The position numbers and the translations under genes were made by a program. Of a stretch of 64,000 bases of DNA, positions 20,199 through 32,308 are shown in pieces. How positions within the stretch are numbered: position 1 is the first letter of the stretch; every line of letters starts with the position of its first letter. The stretch is from Lasiosphaeris hirsuta (Eukaryota; Ascomycota; Sordariomycetes; Sordariales; Lasiosphaeriaceae), in the NCBI GenBank assembly GCA_030549175.1, contig JAUKUA010000004.1, forward strand, positions 5,704,001-5,768,000, written 5' to 3'. A model generated the notes under the pieces. The model saw only the letters and a program-made list of their open reading frames with translations, made no database searches and had not been told where the DNA came from.

Positions 20199-22746
20199 GT
20201 CTGGGGATGAGATGCTAGCTTCAGGGATCGCGGGATAACTCTAGGTATATAAACGCGGTGGGGGCTTACTGTGGATCGACAATCAGCAAATTGGTATCCT
20301 TACCTCTCATCGGAGTTTTCCATGCGAAGAAGCAGGCAACTGAATTCCTCGGTTGCCTTGCATCTTTTTTTCTTCGGATGGGCCCTGCATCGCCTTGGTC
20401 CTCCGCGGAAAAGAGACTTTTGAGTGTCATTCATGACCCACCAAGCCGTTGTCCATCCCAGGCGTGTCCCCAATGAGGGCACTTTAACGCTGCTGCAAGC
20501 CACGTAGAGATTTGCCTCTGCCATGATTCGCCACAAAAAGTGCGTGTTCTTAGCCGATGTAAGCATGCCGACCTATCTTTGCTCCTGGTGAGACTCCTGT
20601 CAGCAAATAGTGGTAGATGGAATGTCGGTGTGCAATGCTGGGGCGGTGAGAGGAAAGGAGAGCCCAAGAAGAGTCGTCTCAGATGGTAGGTTGCGGACAT
20701 ACAATGATAACTAATGAGTATAGTGGATGTGAGGGGATTTACTGAGGTGAAATCTAGGAGACTGATCAAACAATCTAGAAGGTATTAGGTACCGAAGGCT
20801 CTAGTTAGGGGGGGGGCTACTCTGTAGCCCACTACCCGATCAACCAACAGGTCTGAGAACAGTGTGCCAAACACCATCTAGCTCAAGGCTCGAACCACTA
20901 AATCATGGAATTCTTCGGGGCCTAGTATCCCTATCCTTCAGGTTACTATCACTAAGTCGGTCGAGCGCCACAACGTATGAATAATGAGTAACCCTTAAGT
21001 GGGCACTAGGCAGGGTGATGTCTATTTTTGTTAGTTTCAAAAGTGGGACACATTTTTTATACATGGGACCAGTTTTCGGCCCCCTCGGCTAGGAGTTAAA
21101 GTGATTTTCGTTAGGGTGAGCAAAGGTGAGCCAGTCTGAGCAAATCCTGAGCAGGGACTGAGCCGAGGCTAAGCCAGGGGTGAGCAACGTCACCTGCGCG
21201 AGGTACTAAAAAGAAAATTTCGTGTGCCTAGATTCGTTGCACATCACAGCTAGTCTTTGCGCCGCGGTTAGAGCTAATCACCATGCCCTTAATTGCCAAT
21301 TCAGCCCAGGGGTTATGATTGTAAGGGCAGCATTCCGGAGAGATGGTAGCCATCCGGACACTCAGTACATTGGGTGTGCATCGGAGATGGGAGCCTAATG
21401 GCACCGTAGATCTTCGTAGCTGACGCGCGTCTCCTTCACCTCGAGCGTGCCATTTAAAGTGCAATGCTTGATTCCCTACGACGAACGCCAAGCACATAAC
21501 CCCCATACCACTTGAGGTATCACTCGTCGGGCTTAACTTACAAATGTAAGTTTCCCTTAAATGAAAGATACAATACTTGCCTAGATTTTATTCCCATCAA
21601 CATCCTGCTATCAGGTCACATCTGTCAAGTGACGTTGGTCGACGTGCTACAGAGGCGCAAATTTGGCCTATGGTAGTTTTGAATTAAGTAGTCGTTGAGA
21701 CTTTATGATCGGAGAAGGCGATCTAATCACCCGGTAGATCTTCGTTGCGCCATATTGGCTAGTCTGACCACACTATAAGATGCTTGCCATCTGGTCCATC
21801 TGAGACTCAGACCTCTTGTTTTTTTGCTCATGCAGGCGTTTTGGATACAGCTTGAAGGGATCAGAGAATATACCCCATGTGATTCAAAATCTGGAACGGC
21901 GAGCCATTAGAGGAACATGCTACGGTCTGACACCTTTACATACCAGCCGCGTCAGCTGCACGAAATAACTACTAGAATGGCTGAGGTTTCGCCGAGGCAT
22001 CCCCGAAACACTCTTATTAATACACTCACAGGTTAAATAGAGACTCATTCTAAGCAGTACCGGAAGTATCCTGCCTCCTGGTCACCGTGATCTACTATAG
22101 GATTGAAGAATGCGGCTGGCCGTGGTTGGGGCCGTAACGGAGTTGGCCAGATTTTCTCAGCTAAGGGAAGGACATTGAACAGAAAGATGGGACTTCAGAC
22201 TGCAAGCTACCACCTATTTAAGTTTAGTACAACTCATCAAGCAGGCAACTCTAGCAACAAACTCAACGGTCACACACATACTGAAATCCGCGGAGTTGAT
22301 GTTTACACGGCTTTGGGGCGTTATCCCTCTTTGTGCCATATTCCCAAGTGCTTGATGACCACCAGCAATCTCTAATCAGCGCGAGCCAGAAACGAAGGGC
22401 GAAACTAAAAGCCAATTGACGCACCGGCTTTAACACTTTTTGTATGGTATTTTTGGTAGTTCCAATGCAGGGGGGGTGTTCCTACGAAGCATGACTGGCA
22501 GAATTGACCAAGTGCCCCCCGATAGTGCCCCCGTATCAAAAGGGTAGTGCCCCTCTATCAAGTCCCCTTGAAAAAGCTCAACGCATAGCCACAACGTGGT
22601 CTTGGCGCTTACACCGTGCCTGCTTAAATGGAGTTTTTATGTACCTTAGCTGGCGGGAGATTTGTGAGGGTCGGTGAGGCCTTCAAACGGCAATAGGGGC
22701 ATGTATTGGGTTAGGATTTCGGTAGGAGGATCTCCTTGCGTTATGT
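20199..22746. other. Repeat-island flank, no supported gene
   Basis: About 2.5 kb with no coding frame of substance. Features seen include a loose array of TGAGC words at about 21115-21190 spaced roughly 10-14 bases, and AGTGCCCC words recurring at 22510-22560. These look like old repeat debris. The boundary of the repeat island lies here. Confidence 0.4.
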
Positions 22747-22812
22747 CGGGGCCCTCGGCCCCGGCAGGTCCGAGTCTCCTGAGGCGAAAACCCTGAACGT
22801 AAAAACAATTCA
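22747..22812. repeat. Hairpin repeat copy A
   Basis: A perfect 7-bp stem (CGGGGCC / GGCCCCG with a 3-nt loop, 22747-22763) is followed by GTCCGAGTC, GCGAAAACCC and ACGTAAAAACA words. The same order is found at 24033-24105. See copy B. Confidence 0.65.
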
Positions 22813-23300
22813 ATCAGACTTCTCCTGAACATCATTTTTCAAGGACGCTCTGACCAATCATGTTGCAGTATTGGCCACCACCTTGGGGAACGTTTAGTTC
22901 TTGAAACTCTCCTTCTCTTGGGTTGAGGATCCTAGAGTTGCCCATCCGATATCCTCATCATCGATACCACAGCCGGCGATACCGTGGTACACCGCGCCAG
23001 TACCCTTCGCCGCTGGCGCCGTGGGATCCGGCACTGGGGAAGGCAGTCCTTGATGGCTGTACGCCCGGCACCTACTCGTGAGGTTGGGATTCTAGGGGCT
23101 TGAGATGCCTAGCTTCCCTCTTCTTCTCACCTTCCAGGAGCGCGCGGGGCCGCTCATCAACAGGCTATTTCGACAGCCCTCGGAGCCCCGACTGCAACCA
23201 CGACCACGAGCCGGCGACTCTCTTCGCCTACCTGCCGGACCGCCGCCTCGACCTTCCATCTCGACATGGCACCGGTGAGGCCCTCGGGGTCAAGCTTTCC

Positions 23301-23320
23301 GGGGGGGGGGGGGGGGGGGG
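23301..23320. repeat. 20-base poly-G tract
   Basis: An uninterrupted G20 run inside the repeat island, followed directly by C-rich sequence (CGCCCCC), so it could fold back on itself. Confidence 0.85.
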
Positions 23321-23448
23321 CGCCCCCTCCCCCAACACGTTGGGTACCTTCGGGTACCAACAACCTTTCCATGGCCTTCCATGGACCTAGCCACTGAGAG
23401 CTAGGAACGGCAATCTCGGGCCCCTATTTGTAGGGCCAGCCCCATACC

Positions 23449-23520
23449 GCCGCCTTCGGGCACTGGCCCTTCACCGGGCCAACATACGCCGCCTTCGGGC
23501 ATAGGCCCCTCACCGGGCCA
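23449..23520. repeat. Two tandem copies of a 39-bp GC-rich unit
   Basis: GCCGCCTTCGGGCA followed by GGCCC and TCACCGGGCCA occurs at 23449-23481 and again at 23488-23520 with two or three substitutions. The unit contains inverted GGCC words. Function unknown. Confidence 0.7.
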
Positions 23521-24032
23521 CGCCAATACCCCGGGCCTCCGTTCGCGGAGCCGGCCCGGGTACCCTAAAAAGAGCCGACCTCCCTTTGCCGAGGTCGGCC
23601 ACATGGGCGGTAACGGTCAGCTGCGTACCGAGGCCGATACGACCGCCGAGCCAACCCAGGCTGGCGCTTGCCGCCAGCCAAGACCTACAAAGTCGCTTCC
23701 TCTGCCTACCTTTTCCCCACTGGGGTTATTAACGGGGAAAGAGGAGCGACAGCCCTAAAGAAAGCTGAGAGAGCGGGTCTCTGGCTAACCCTGCATTTTC
23801 TTGTGTTGTCGGAAGGAGGATTTCCTTTACCCGGAGTGATTGACCGGGGACCAAAACGCCGGGCGAAAAGCGAGCTTGTCGGGAGCAGCGTCTGACTGAA
23901 CGGACGACCAGACAGCCATGACTAAGGCGGGGGACTCCGAAGGAGGAGGAAACCCGGTTTGGTGTGCGATTCCGTGGAAGTCTAGCCGTGGGGGATTCTA
24001 TGAACGGCACTATAGCTCAGCCAAGTAGCCTT

Positions 24033-24105
24033 GGCGGGGCCAAGGGCCCCGCCACGTCCGAGTCGCCAAGAGCGAAAACCCGGGACGTTAAACACTTCAA
24101 ATCAA
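24033..24105. repeat. Hairpin repeat copy B
   Basis: A perfect 9-bp stem (GGCGGGGCC / GGCCCCGCC, loop AAG, 24033-24053) followed by GTCCGAGTC, GCGAAAACCC and ACGTTAAACA. It is a diverged copy of the block at 22747-22812. The two blocks bracket about 1.3 kb and may be ends or internal repeats of one mobile element family. Confidence 0.65.
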
Positions 24106-24165
24106 ATCAATTCAAATCAAATCAAATCAATTCAAATCAAATCAAATCAATTCAATTCAACTCAA
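24096..24165. repeat. TCAAA-type microsatellite
   Basis: About 70 bp of TCAAA and TTCAA pentamers, grouped in a higher-order pattern of roughly 15-20 bp. It joins hairpin repeat copy B to the MULE relic. Confidence 0.85.
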
Positions 24166-24169
24166 TGCA

Positions 24170-25143
24170 AGATCATTTTTGCATACAACACCAACGAAGG
24201 TCCGCGATGCAACGCTCACACACAACTGCGTTCAATGCTAATATCGTCGTTATAGATCAATTCTACGTCATGAAGCGCATCGAATACGACCTTTTTCCAG
24301 CTAAATACCGTTGCGCGCGCCCGCAGGAGACCCTGCATGAAGCCTGCATGATGCCGACGCAGGAAGCCGAGCCCGCGCGCGCGACCGCCATTGACGATGA
24401 CGACTTTCCCGCATTCAGCGCGCCAATTGAGCTTACGGATCAAAGAAGAGAGAGCCGAACAGTACGTCAAGAATCACGAACACTATCTATCACGCAGTTA
24501 TCTTGGCCGACTGCCCGTGCAGATCCGCTATATTGCGTTGGCCGTATCAACTATGAATACCGTCATGCAAGGACCGCCATTCCAACGGCGAGAAGGCTAG
24601 CCAAGGATATCGGCATATGCGGAACGGAGTGTACTGTTAGCGTCCAATACGGCATCCCTTGCCGACACAAGATCTTCGATAAACTAGCCCAGGGAAAGCC
24701 ACTGCGCCGGCGGCACGTACACCACCACTGGCATCTGAAGACCAGACTTGTGAGTGCTGTGGGAATTTGTGAATAGCTTCATCGCTAACCGCTTATTGTA
24801 GGACCATCAAGATCCATACCTCCGAATTCGCGACCCCAAGATCGCACAACGGCAGCGCGGCAGGCTAAAGACCACTCCGGCGGCAATACCAGTAGCCAAG
24901 CACCGCAACACCACGGTAACTATCGCGAACCCTCCGCCAGAGCCAGAGCCAGAGCTATCGCCAGTGCCCAGGAGCAGGCTTATCATCAAGCCAAGGCCCA
25001 GGAGCGGTTTGATGATCAGTGGCAGCACGCCTAAGCTAGACGCCACCAAAAAAAGGCATGTACCTGCCCCTCTAGAGCCCCTCCTGTCATCAAGAGAGCC
25101 ACTCGCAGCGGTCGGGAGGTGTGGCCGACGGCCAGGACATTAG
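24170..25143 (+). mobile_element. MULE-type transposase relic (C-terminal SWIM-like part)
   Basis: The frame near 24630-24750 contains CTVSVQYGIPCRHKIFDKL followed by GKPLRRRHVHHHWHL. This is the SWIM-like CxCx(n)CxH zinc-finger end of fungal Mutator-like transposases, with the first cysteine spacing degenerate. A probable intron follows (GTGAGT at about 24751 to TTGTAG at 24801), after which DPYLRIRDP leads into a Pro/Glu/Lys tail ending at about 25143. Upstream homologous-looking stretches are in different frames, so the gene is broken. The catalytic DDE region is not recognisable. The family name is by motif memory. Confidence 0.7.
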
Positions 25144-25199
25144 GACCTAGGCCCAGGATAGTGTTGCTTATCGCCAAAGACTGCAGATTCGGTGCTTAG

Positions 25200-28100
25200 G
25201 TAGCCCGTCATGCTCTCCAGGAACAACTTTCCCTACCGCAAACACCTCACAGAGATCCTCGCCATGTTGTTCTCGGCCAGCAAACTACCAGCTATGCTTC
25301 CGCACCTGGCCCACAGCGCCCGCCTCAGACTCCGCACCAGCTACCGCCCTTTCGACTTGGTGGACTACAGGGTGCCCTCTCTCGTGCCAGCTCAACGATT
25401 CGGAGTACATCTCGCAGCTTGATGCCTCTTCTTCCCCGCGGCAAAGCATCACAGGACACACCGGAGATGGCTTCGGCCAGACAGACGTAGACTGCCATTC
25501 GCCGTGATCATCGACATCGTCGCCAAGGCGAGGCGACCTCTGTCACACCATCGCTCGAGCATCTCATGTACCCATCACGCTCTCGAGAAGCGGTGGCCAG
25601 TGGTGCTCCCGCAGACGAAGATCCGTACTTCACCTGTGATGCCTGTGGTCTAGTGCGCCCGCTCTACCTCCGCGATCCTGACACCAGATACTGCGTTTAT
25701 TGTGTCCCTCCCAGTGGCGATGACGAGGACCTAGAGTTGAAGGTCTGCCTTCGGGAGCAGCAAACGTTCGGAATTCTTTATCCGTGACGGCAACGAGAGT
25801 GGGACGACTGCAACGAGTGTTACCTCGCCGTTGGAGGAAGCGTATCCTCCAGCTTCAGTCCTCGTAGTAGTCCTGGCGGTAGTCCTCATAGCAGCCCACG
25901 CAGCCCTCAGAGCCCACACAGTCCTGGATTTAGCCCCAGTCAATCTCCAGGCATTACACCGGCACATCGTCGTGGTTTTCTCCCTCGCGATGGCTCCAAC
26001 TCGCAGCTCGACCAGATGGCTACTTCTCAGCGGATCGCCCGGCCTGGTCCTCCCCTTCAATAAGATGTTCACGCCACGGCTATTACTCGAGAAGACTGGG
26101 ACCTTCTGCAAAGGTTCAATGCAACCCTGGATGCGGATGTGATAGAGGATTGACCTCGCTGCAAGAGACGCTAGTTCAACATGTGAATCCACGGTAGCTT
26201 CTGCTCCTCTTACCACTATCGGGACGATAAAAAGCTCCCTGGCGAGCCTTACTTCTTTTCCGCAGACAACAACCTCGACTTTAGCTCTGTGCCCGACCAT
26301 CTTCCACAGCTATCGCAAGTTGCTCCTCAACTTATCGCGCCTGTACACGTTCACGTTGATGTGTGCTTTATCCGCGGGCAACAATACAAAATACAAGGGC
26401 CACGTTGTCAACTTCCTTCACGACGTTGGCAAGGTTTATGCCCAGCTGCCACTGTTGCCTAGAGAGCTGGATATCGTTATCCTCCAGCTAGCCAACGCTC
26501 GCGGTCAACCGCACGTTATCCGCCAATTCCAACGCGACTTTTACGTCAACCAGGACAATATCCGCAGGTGGCTTACCTTCCTAGCTGCCAACCATCCAAC
26601 TTTCTGCCACATGGTCATCAACGAAGAGCACCTTTCTCAACTACCCCGCGGCGAGAACGTCATCGACCAGTTTCCCGTTGAGAGTTTGTTGACGATGTGG
26701 ATATCGAGGATGTCGTCAATCCTGATGATGATCACTCGAATGAGGTTGATGTAGCAGCTGTGCTAAACTTTACCGCCAACCAGGATAATCTGCGGCATCT
26801 ACGTAAGCAGGTAGATGTTCACAATGACGATAACCACCGCCCTGAGCAGCCACCTATTGAACGTGCCGCTCAATCCCAGGCTCAACAACCTTTCATTGAG
26901 CTTCCGGAGATTCGTCGGACTCCCTTGAGCAAGTTCAATCGCTCACAGTCACTACTTTCCTAAGCTTTTCCTACCCTTTCACCCGTGGCGAGGGTGACTA
27001 TGTAACGCCCCGCGACTACGCTCCATCAGCTATGCCGACTACATTGAGCATGTCTTGAGGTGGCACGATGGCCGATTCGCCCGCCACGAGAGGTTCCGGT
27101 TCGTGGCTTTCAACACCTCTAATGTGAAGCCAGGTAAACTCCAAGAGTTCCTTCTTTGTGAGGCACAGCGCTAATCTTCCTGCAGATATTGAGGAACTCC
27201 GCGCCGCCTTTGAGCCTGATACCGAGGAATCCCGGCGCCTACTCAACTCCATCGTCAAGTATGCCGATAGCCTACGTAGTACTCGAATCTATTGGGGCGG
27301 TAAGCGGCACGCTCTGGAAGCTCACGTCCACGTCCTGGGCATGCCAGCCAATGTTTGCTACTTTCAACCCGGCCGATCTTCATTGGAACAGTCTTAGACG
27401 CCACATGCCGATATACGAAGAGGCACGCGATACTACTGAGCATGCACGCATGGCAATTACCCTGGAACCCCTGCGCCAGAATCCGCATATATCCGCATAC
27501 CACTTCTATAAGCGGTTCAAGGCATCCAGAGATATTGTTTTAGTACAGAAGTTCGGTGTATCTGATCACTGGGACCGATTTGGGTGGCAATCACGTGGCA
27601 GCCCTCACGACCATGGCCTCTACTGGATTAGTACCGGAACGCCACCTGATCTGGAGACACAAAAGTCCCGCGATGCCTTCACTCAGCTCTGGGGAATTCA
27701 AGCTACTGCCGTCAATCCGGAGCCGCATCGCGTTATGCAACATGATGAGGCCAAATATCCTGGTTACGATCTTGGGCCAGGATGAGCAGCCCACCATTAC
27801 CACGCTCTCTCGCATCGTCAACCGCGTTCAACGACAAGCATGTACAGAGCTTTATTGCCTACGTAAGCGGCGACTCCCCGATAGTACCGTTGCGTCCGAG
27901 CCAACTTGCCGTTTCTACTACCCCCGCGCACATCATGATGAAGCTATCGTCACCCACGATTAGAACCCTAGCTATTGCATCTTTGACGGTGCCCGCAATG
28001 ATTCGAAGCTTAACAACTATAATCGAACGGTCGCTTTAGGATGACTTGCCAACACAGATCTTTCTCCCCGTACTAGTATCTAGGCTGTGTTACGGTACAT

Positions 28101-29530
28101 CGCCAAGTACCGCTCCAAGGGCGAACAGAAGCGGCATCTTATAAGGACATCGCGAAGGATATCCTACCCCGCGTGTCACAATGCCGGCCTGTTGTTTCTT
28201 TCGTTTCTGAGCTCATGAACAAGCTTATTTCCGAATGCGGCTGGTCTGCACATGAAGTCTACCATCTACTGTTGAAGCTCCCACTACAGAATGGCACGCG
28301 AACAGTCCGAGCGGTTAATTGCCGCCTTCCTAGCAACCAGGCCCAAGTTGCTATTGGTGCCGAGAATGAGGTGCGCCAGGTACGCTCACAATACCAAAAA
28401 GTGTCTCAGCCGGGAGCCTCCTTTCCAGGATCTTACCTACTTCCGGTTCCTGACTATTGTTAACTAGAACCATCCGCCGTGGCGGTTCTATCCCAAGGCC
28501 CGGGTGCCCAACTACTTCCCGCGCTATACAGCAGATGCCGCCCACGCCTCCTTTTTCAGACCTTTGCCGTGTTAAGCTTTTGTTCAACCACCCGCACCGC
28601 CACTCATGATGAGCTATTGACGGTTGAAGGCTCTGTGTGTGCAACATACAGCGAGGCATATGAGCTCTGTCAGGAACTCCACGCTGGCCAGCATGATAAC
28701 GATTACTATGGCGAGCTCCCGGAGGCTGAGGAAGATGAGTTCGAGGAACAAGATGTTGAGGAGGAAATTATGCTAGGAGAATAGGACTTTTTTTCAGCTC
28801 CCGCCTGTACTTGAGAAAGCGCCATTCAACAACCAGAGGGATAGGGAGCTGCGGCCCGTTGATGTATCTGGGCGTAACATCTATCGCGCCTTCAACAGAT
28901 CCATTGAGCTCCGTCAAATCGTTCGGCAACAGGGTGACGAACAGGCTCCCTCTCGTGAAGCGCGTGAAGGCCTCCGTAACAAAAACCCATCAGTGGATAA
29001 CTGGCGATTACTCTCTACCTGCGTACAGTCTCTGTTGTCGATGGAGGATGTGCGCTCCTTTGATGATGCCCTGCGAATTTACCCACGCAACGCCGAAGTC
29101 AACGAGTACAATTTGACTCTCCTGGAGGGCCTTGGACTTGCCTGTATCCAAGCTACGGCTCACAACATAGGTCCCAGGGTAGCCGAGGCTGATTCCGCAG
29201 ATGCTGGCAATCTTCATAACAGCGTGCCTTTGATCTTTGGAGCCCGGATTATGCTGTTGGAGAACATTTGGGTAGAAGCCGGCCAAGTCAACGGTGCAAT
29301 TGGTCCTATCTACGACTTTGCATGGGGCACCGGATGTGGCGATACCGCCCCTTTTGTAGTGCTGGTCCGCTTCGAAAAATATTCTGGGCCTCCTTGCTTT
29401 CCGGATCTCGGCCCCGACTTCAACAACGTTGTGCCGATCTTTCGATATACCCGCGACTTCTGGAAGGGCGCCGCCAACTGCAGCCGCACGCAGTTCCCGT
29501 TTACCACGGCCTACGCGATCACAATCTGTG
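25200..29530 (+). mobile_element. Decayed Helitron (Rep/helicase) relic
   Basis: Translations in shifting plus-strand frames follow a fungal Helitron RepHel protein in order. First come a zinc-ribbon (FTCDACG...RYCVYC, about 25630-25710) and a Ser/Pro-rich linker. The Helitron-like N domain follows (VNFLHDVGKVYAQLP, FCHMVINEEHLSQLPRGENV, HDGRFARHERFRFVAFNT). The Rep HUH region (GSPHDHGLYWI, about 27600) and a two-tyrosine stretch (VLRYIAKYRSKG, about 28095) come next. A helicase tail resumes at DFFQLPPV (about 28785) and runs through IELRQIVRQQGDEQAP to CSRTQFPFTTAYAITI. There are many frameshifts and stops. The whole span carrying helicase motifs I and II is missing between the acidic linker at 28770 and the FFQLPP motif. 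The 3' end stops at about 29525. The element is dead; its ends were not defined. Confidence 0.88.
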
Positions 29531-29662
29531 GGCGAAGCAGAGCAATGGGGAAAAAAGTGGTGATGAATTGTTGTTGCGGGCCAGGAACTTCCTGGCCTGC
29601 AGCAGCTATCTAGGTGTGGCATGGCGCTAAGGCCATGGCACTAGCCAGGCAGGCGAGGTGGC

Positions 29663-31424
29663 GTGTGCGCTACCCTCGAGGTGGGGCAGCACCTCCAACA
29701 TAAAAGCCTGATCCGTGAGGCGATTAGATCTCGTCTCGGGGTCGAGTTCGTCGCTCTGCTCATAAATGGCGGAGCCAATGTTAATCCACATCCCGATACC
29801 GAGAGCCCCCGGCCCGAATTCGATTTCCCTAAAGTATCACCACTCGCTGCCGCTTACCTGCACGTGGATGAGGACATCTTTGACTTACTGCGGAAGAGCG
29901 GAGCGAAGTTCTGGGATTGGGACACTAACCTACTAATTCTCGCTGTGTCGAGCCAGCCGATTGACGAGGTACGGCGATTGTTAGAGTTGGGAGTACCCCC
30001 GGATTGTCCAGTGAAACCCCATTTCAGAAATCCAGAGGTTTCTGTGCGACCCTGGATGAAATCCTATTACAGCGCTGAGCATCTGCCACTTATGGAAGCA
30101 ACCAGGAGAGGCTGCAAGGACGTCATCAAACTTCTTGTCCAGTTTGGCGCCCAGCTGAGCCAGATCACGACCAACAAATGTCAAGTCTGTGACCAAGTGT
30201 TCCGTGGGATATACCCGGGTGGTGTTAGCCCGCTCGGTATTGCTTGTGGAAACAACGACATGGACATGGTGGAGTTTCTTCTTGGAGAGGGTGCGAGCCC
30301 GAACGCGAATTTCTAACAGCCACTGCACATTGCCGTGGTCAGGGGTTTCTTGCCACTCGTCGACTTGCTTCTAAGGCATGGAGCTGCCGTCTGCCCGCAA
30401 TGTTTCGAGTTTGCCGGCGCCCGAAAACATGGGGGCCAACAATTCTTCAAGGTTCTCTCCCGGCTGCTAGAACAGTCCATGACGGCAAGCCAGCGGGAGG
30501 AGTACCTCGACCGATCCCTCCAAATGGCCGCCACCATATCGAGCCTTGAGCTGTGTGCGTGGCTCATCGATGTGCAAGGTGCCAACATCAACTACTTGGG
30601 AGGTCGGTACGGTTCCCCATTGCAGGCTGCCTTGGAAGACAGGAGTTTTCCCGTCTACAAAAAAACCAACAGCTTCAAGGTCATCGACATGTCCCTCGCC
30701 CAAGGTGCCAATCTGAATCTCCCAGCCTTGCAATTACGGCCAGGGTGATGAGTCCGCTGGCGCTCGCCATTTATAAGCAGCACTCTCAAGTCGCGGGTCT
30801 CTGGGACCTCCTCCCACGGCGGCTTTTGGATATGGGGGCGAACCCTGAAGGAAACGGTGGCGGAAGCGAGCTGACCCCCCTTCAAGCGGCAGCCCTGGTT
30901 GAAAGCAGATTCGGAACGATTCAACCACTCCTCCAAGGGGCGCCAAGGTGAATCGCACCACCAATTCAAAACACGGCACGGCTCTCCACGCAGCAGCGAG
31001 AAAGGGAAACCTACGGGCAGTGGATGCACTTGTGGCGGCCGGTGCAGATATCCACATCATCACGGCCGGTAAATACGGCACAGCGCTGCAAGCCGCCGTC
31101 GTTGGGCAAAATATGCACATAGTAAAAAGGCTAATTGAGTTGGAGGCCCACGTCAACGCACGGGGTGGCGTGCACGATTTGGCCGTGCTTGCGGCCGTCG
31201 CAAAAAACCATCTGGCGGCGTTGAAGTTGTTGCATCAGCATGGGGCTGATGTTCGATCTCAGGGAGGTAAGTGGGGGAACATATATAATGCTGCGATCGG
31301 GTCTTTTTCTCCAAATTACAAGATTATCCGCTGGCTGGAGAAGCACTACGGCCGTGACGGCTGGGGGCTGGTGCCGGAAGGGAAGGGAGACGAAGAATAC
31401 AACTCGGAATATGACTCGGGCTGA
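29663..31424 (+). pseudogene. Ankyrin-repeat gene relic
   Basis: An ankyrin-repeat protein is readable from about 29663 to 31424 but not in one frame. Repeats include ALLINGGANVNPHP, LPLMEATRRGCKDVIKLLV, SPLGIACGNNDMDMVEFLL, TALHAAARKGNLRAVDALV and AGADIHIITAGKYGTALQA. An in-frame TAA at 30314-30316 interrupts an otherwise continuous repeat (the next codons read QPLHIAVVRGFLPLVDLLL). Frameshifts are needed near 30745 and again near 30945. No start codon precedes the first repeat, so the 5' end is also lost. It follows directly after the Helitron relic, which may have truncated or captured it; that is inference. Confidence 0.85.
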
Positions 31425-32105
31425 AGATGAAGTCAGCCCACGGTGACGAGTGGACAACAAGACAAGCCCAAGAACTTTACTCACAACTCTCTCCAATACT
31501 CCTTTCTATAATAGTAGGCAGAAGAACAAAACCCAACGGATTTTTTTTTGGTTTCGGCTGACGGGGGCAGTGCTGTTGTCGGAGCCCGTTTGGGCTAAAT
31601 TTTCACCGCCTTTCCTACCATTTACCTAAAGGCCAACTTGAATCAATACTACCGTATACCGTGGGGCGAGGGGGCGAAGACGAGCGTAGGCCGCCGATAG
31701 AGGAAGCTCGACGTGATAATCACGGGTAGTTGAGTTGATTTCACAGGTACTACTACTAGTAGGCTACCAAGCCAGCCTTCTAAGCCACAACCCTTTTGAG
31801 GCCAATCAAATGATTCAAACACTCCAAAGTCCAAGCCAAGTCTTCACCAGCGGAATTGTTTGTCCTCACTCCGCAATCGGAATGGTCGGGCAGCAATGGC
31901 GGGGCTCATATATCCCAGCCGCTCGCCGACAACTTCCTCGCCCGCAATAACACCGTAGAGAACGAAAGCTATTGGACCCAACAAAATCGACAATGGTGAC
32001 GCCCTCAACCTCTGTCAGGCCCCTACCGACATCAGTAAAGATCTTTTTTCCAGCTTTAACTACCTAGCGTACCTTGGTATATTTACCACAGCCGGAGTAG
32101 CAGAG
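31425..32105. other. Between two ankyrin fragments, nothing clear
   Basis: No recognisable coding sequence. A weakly coding-like stretch near 31850-31990 may be part of the same decayed ankyrin gene family. Confidence 0.35.
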
Positions 32106-32308
32106 GTTAATGCACCTCAAGCTCTCAAGGATGGGCGCACGGCTATTGCCGGAGCGTCAGAGCATAGGTGGCTTGACATGGCGCAGATGCTTCTTAATGC
32201 TGGCGCCATCGGAGATGCCAACGGGCGGAATGGATTTAAAAAGGCGATCCGACAAGCAAAGAAGAATCGGCATCCCGTCGTTGCTGATTTACTAGAACGG
32301 AGGCAATG
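32106..32308 (+). pseudogene. C-terminal ankyrin-repeat fragment
   Basis: One frame reads NAPQALKDGRTAIAGASEHRWLDMAQMLLNAGA in sequence, then a GFKKAIRQAKKN helix and LLERRQ followed by a stop at about 32308. This is the usual end of a large fungal ankyrin protein. Nothing upstream connects in frame, so it is an isolated fragment. Confidence 0.75.

Noticed and set aside
23449..23520. CRISPR-like array
   Set aside because: Only two GC-rich copies with a 6-bp spacer, in a eukaryotic sequence.
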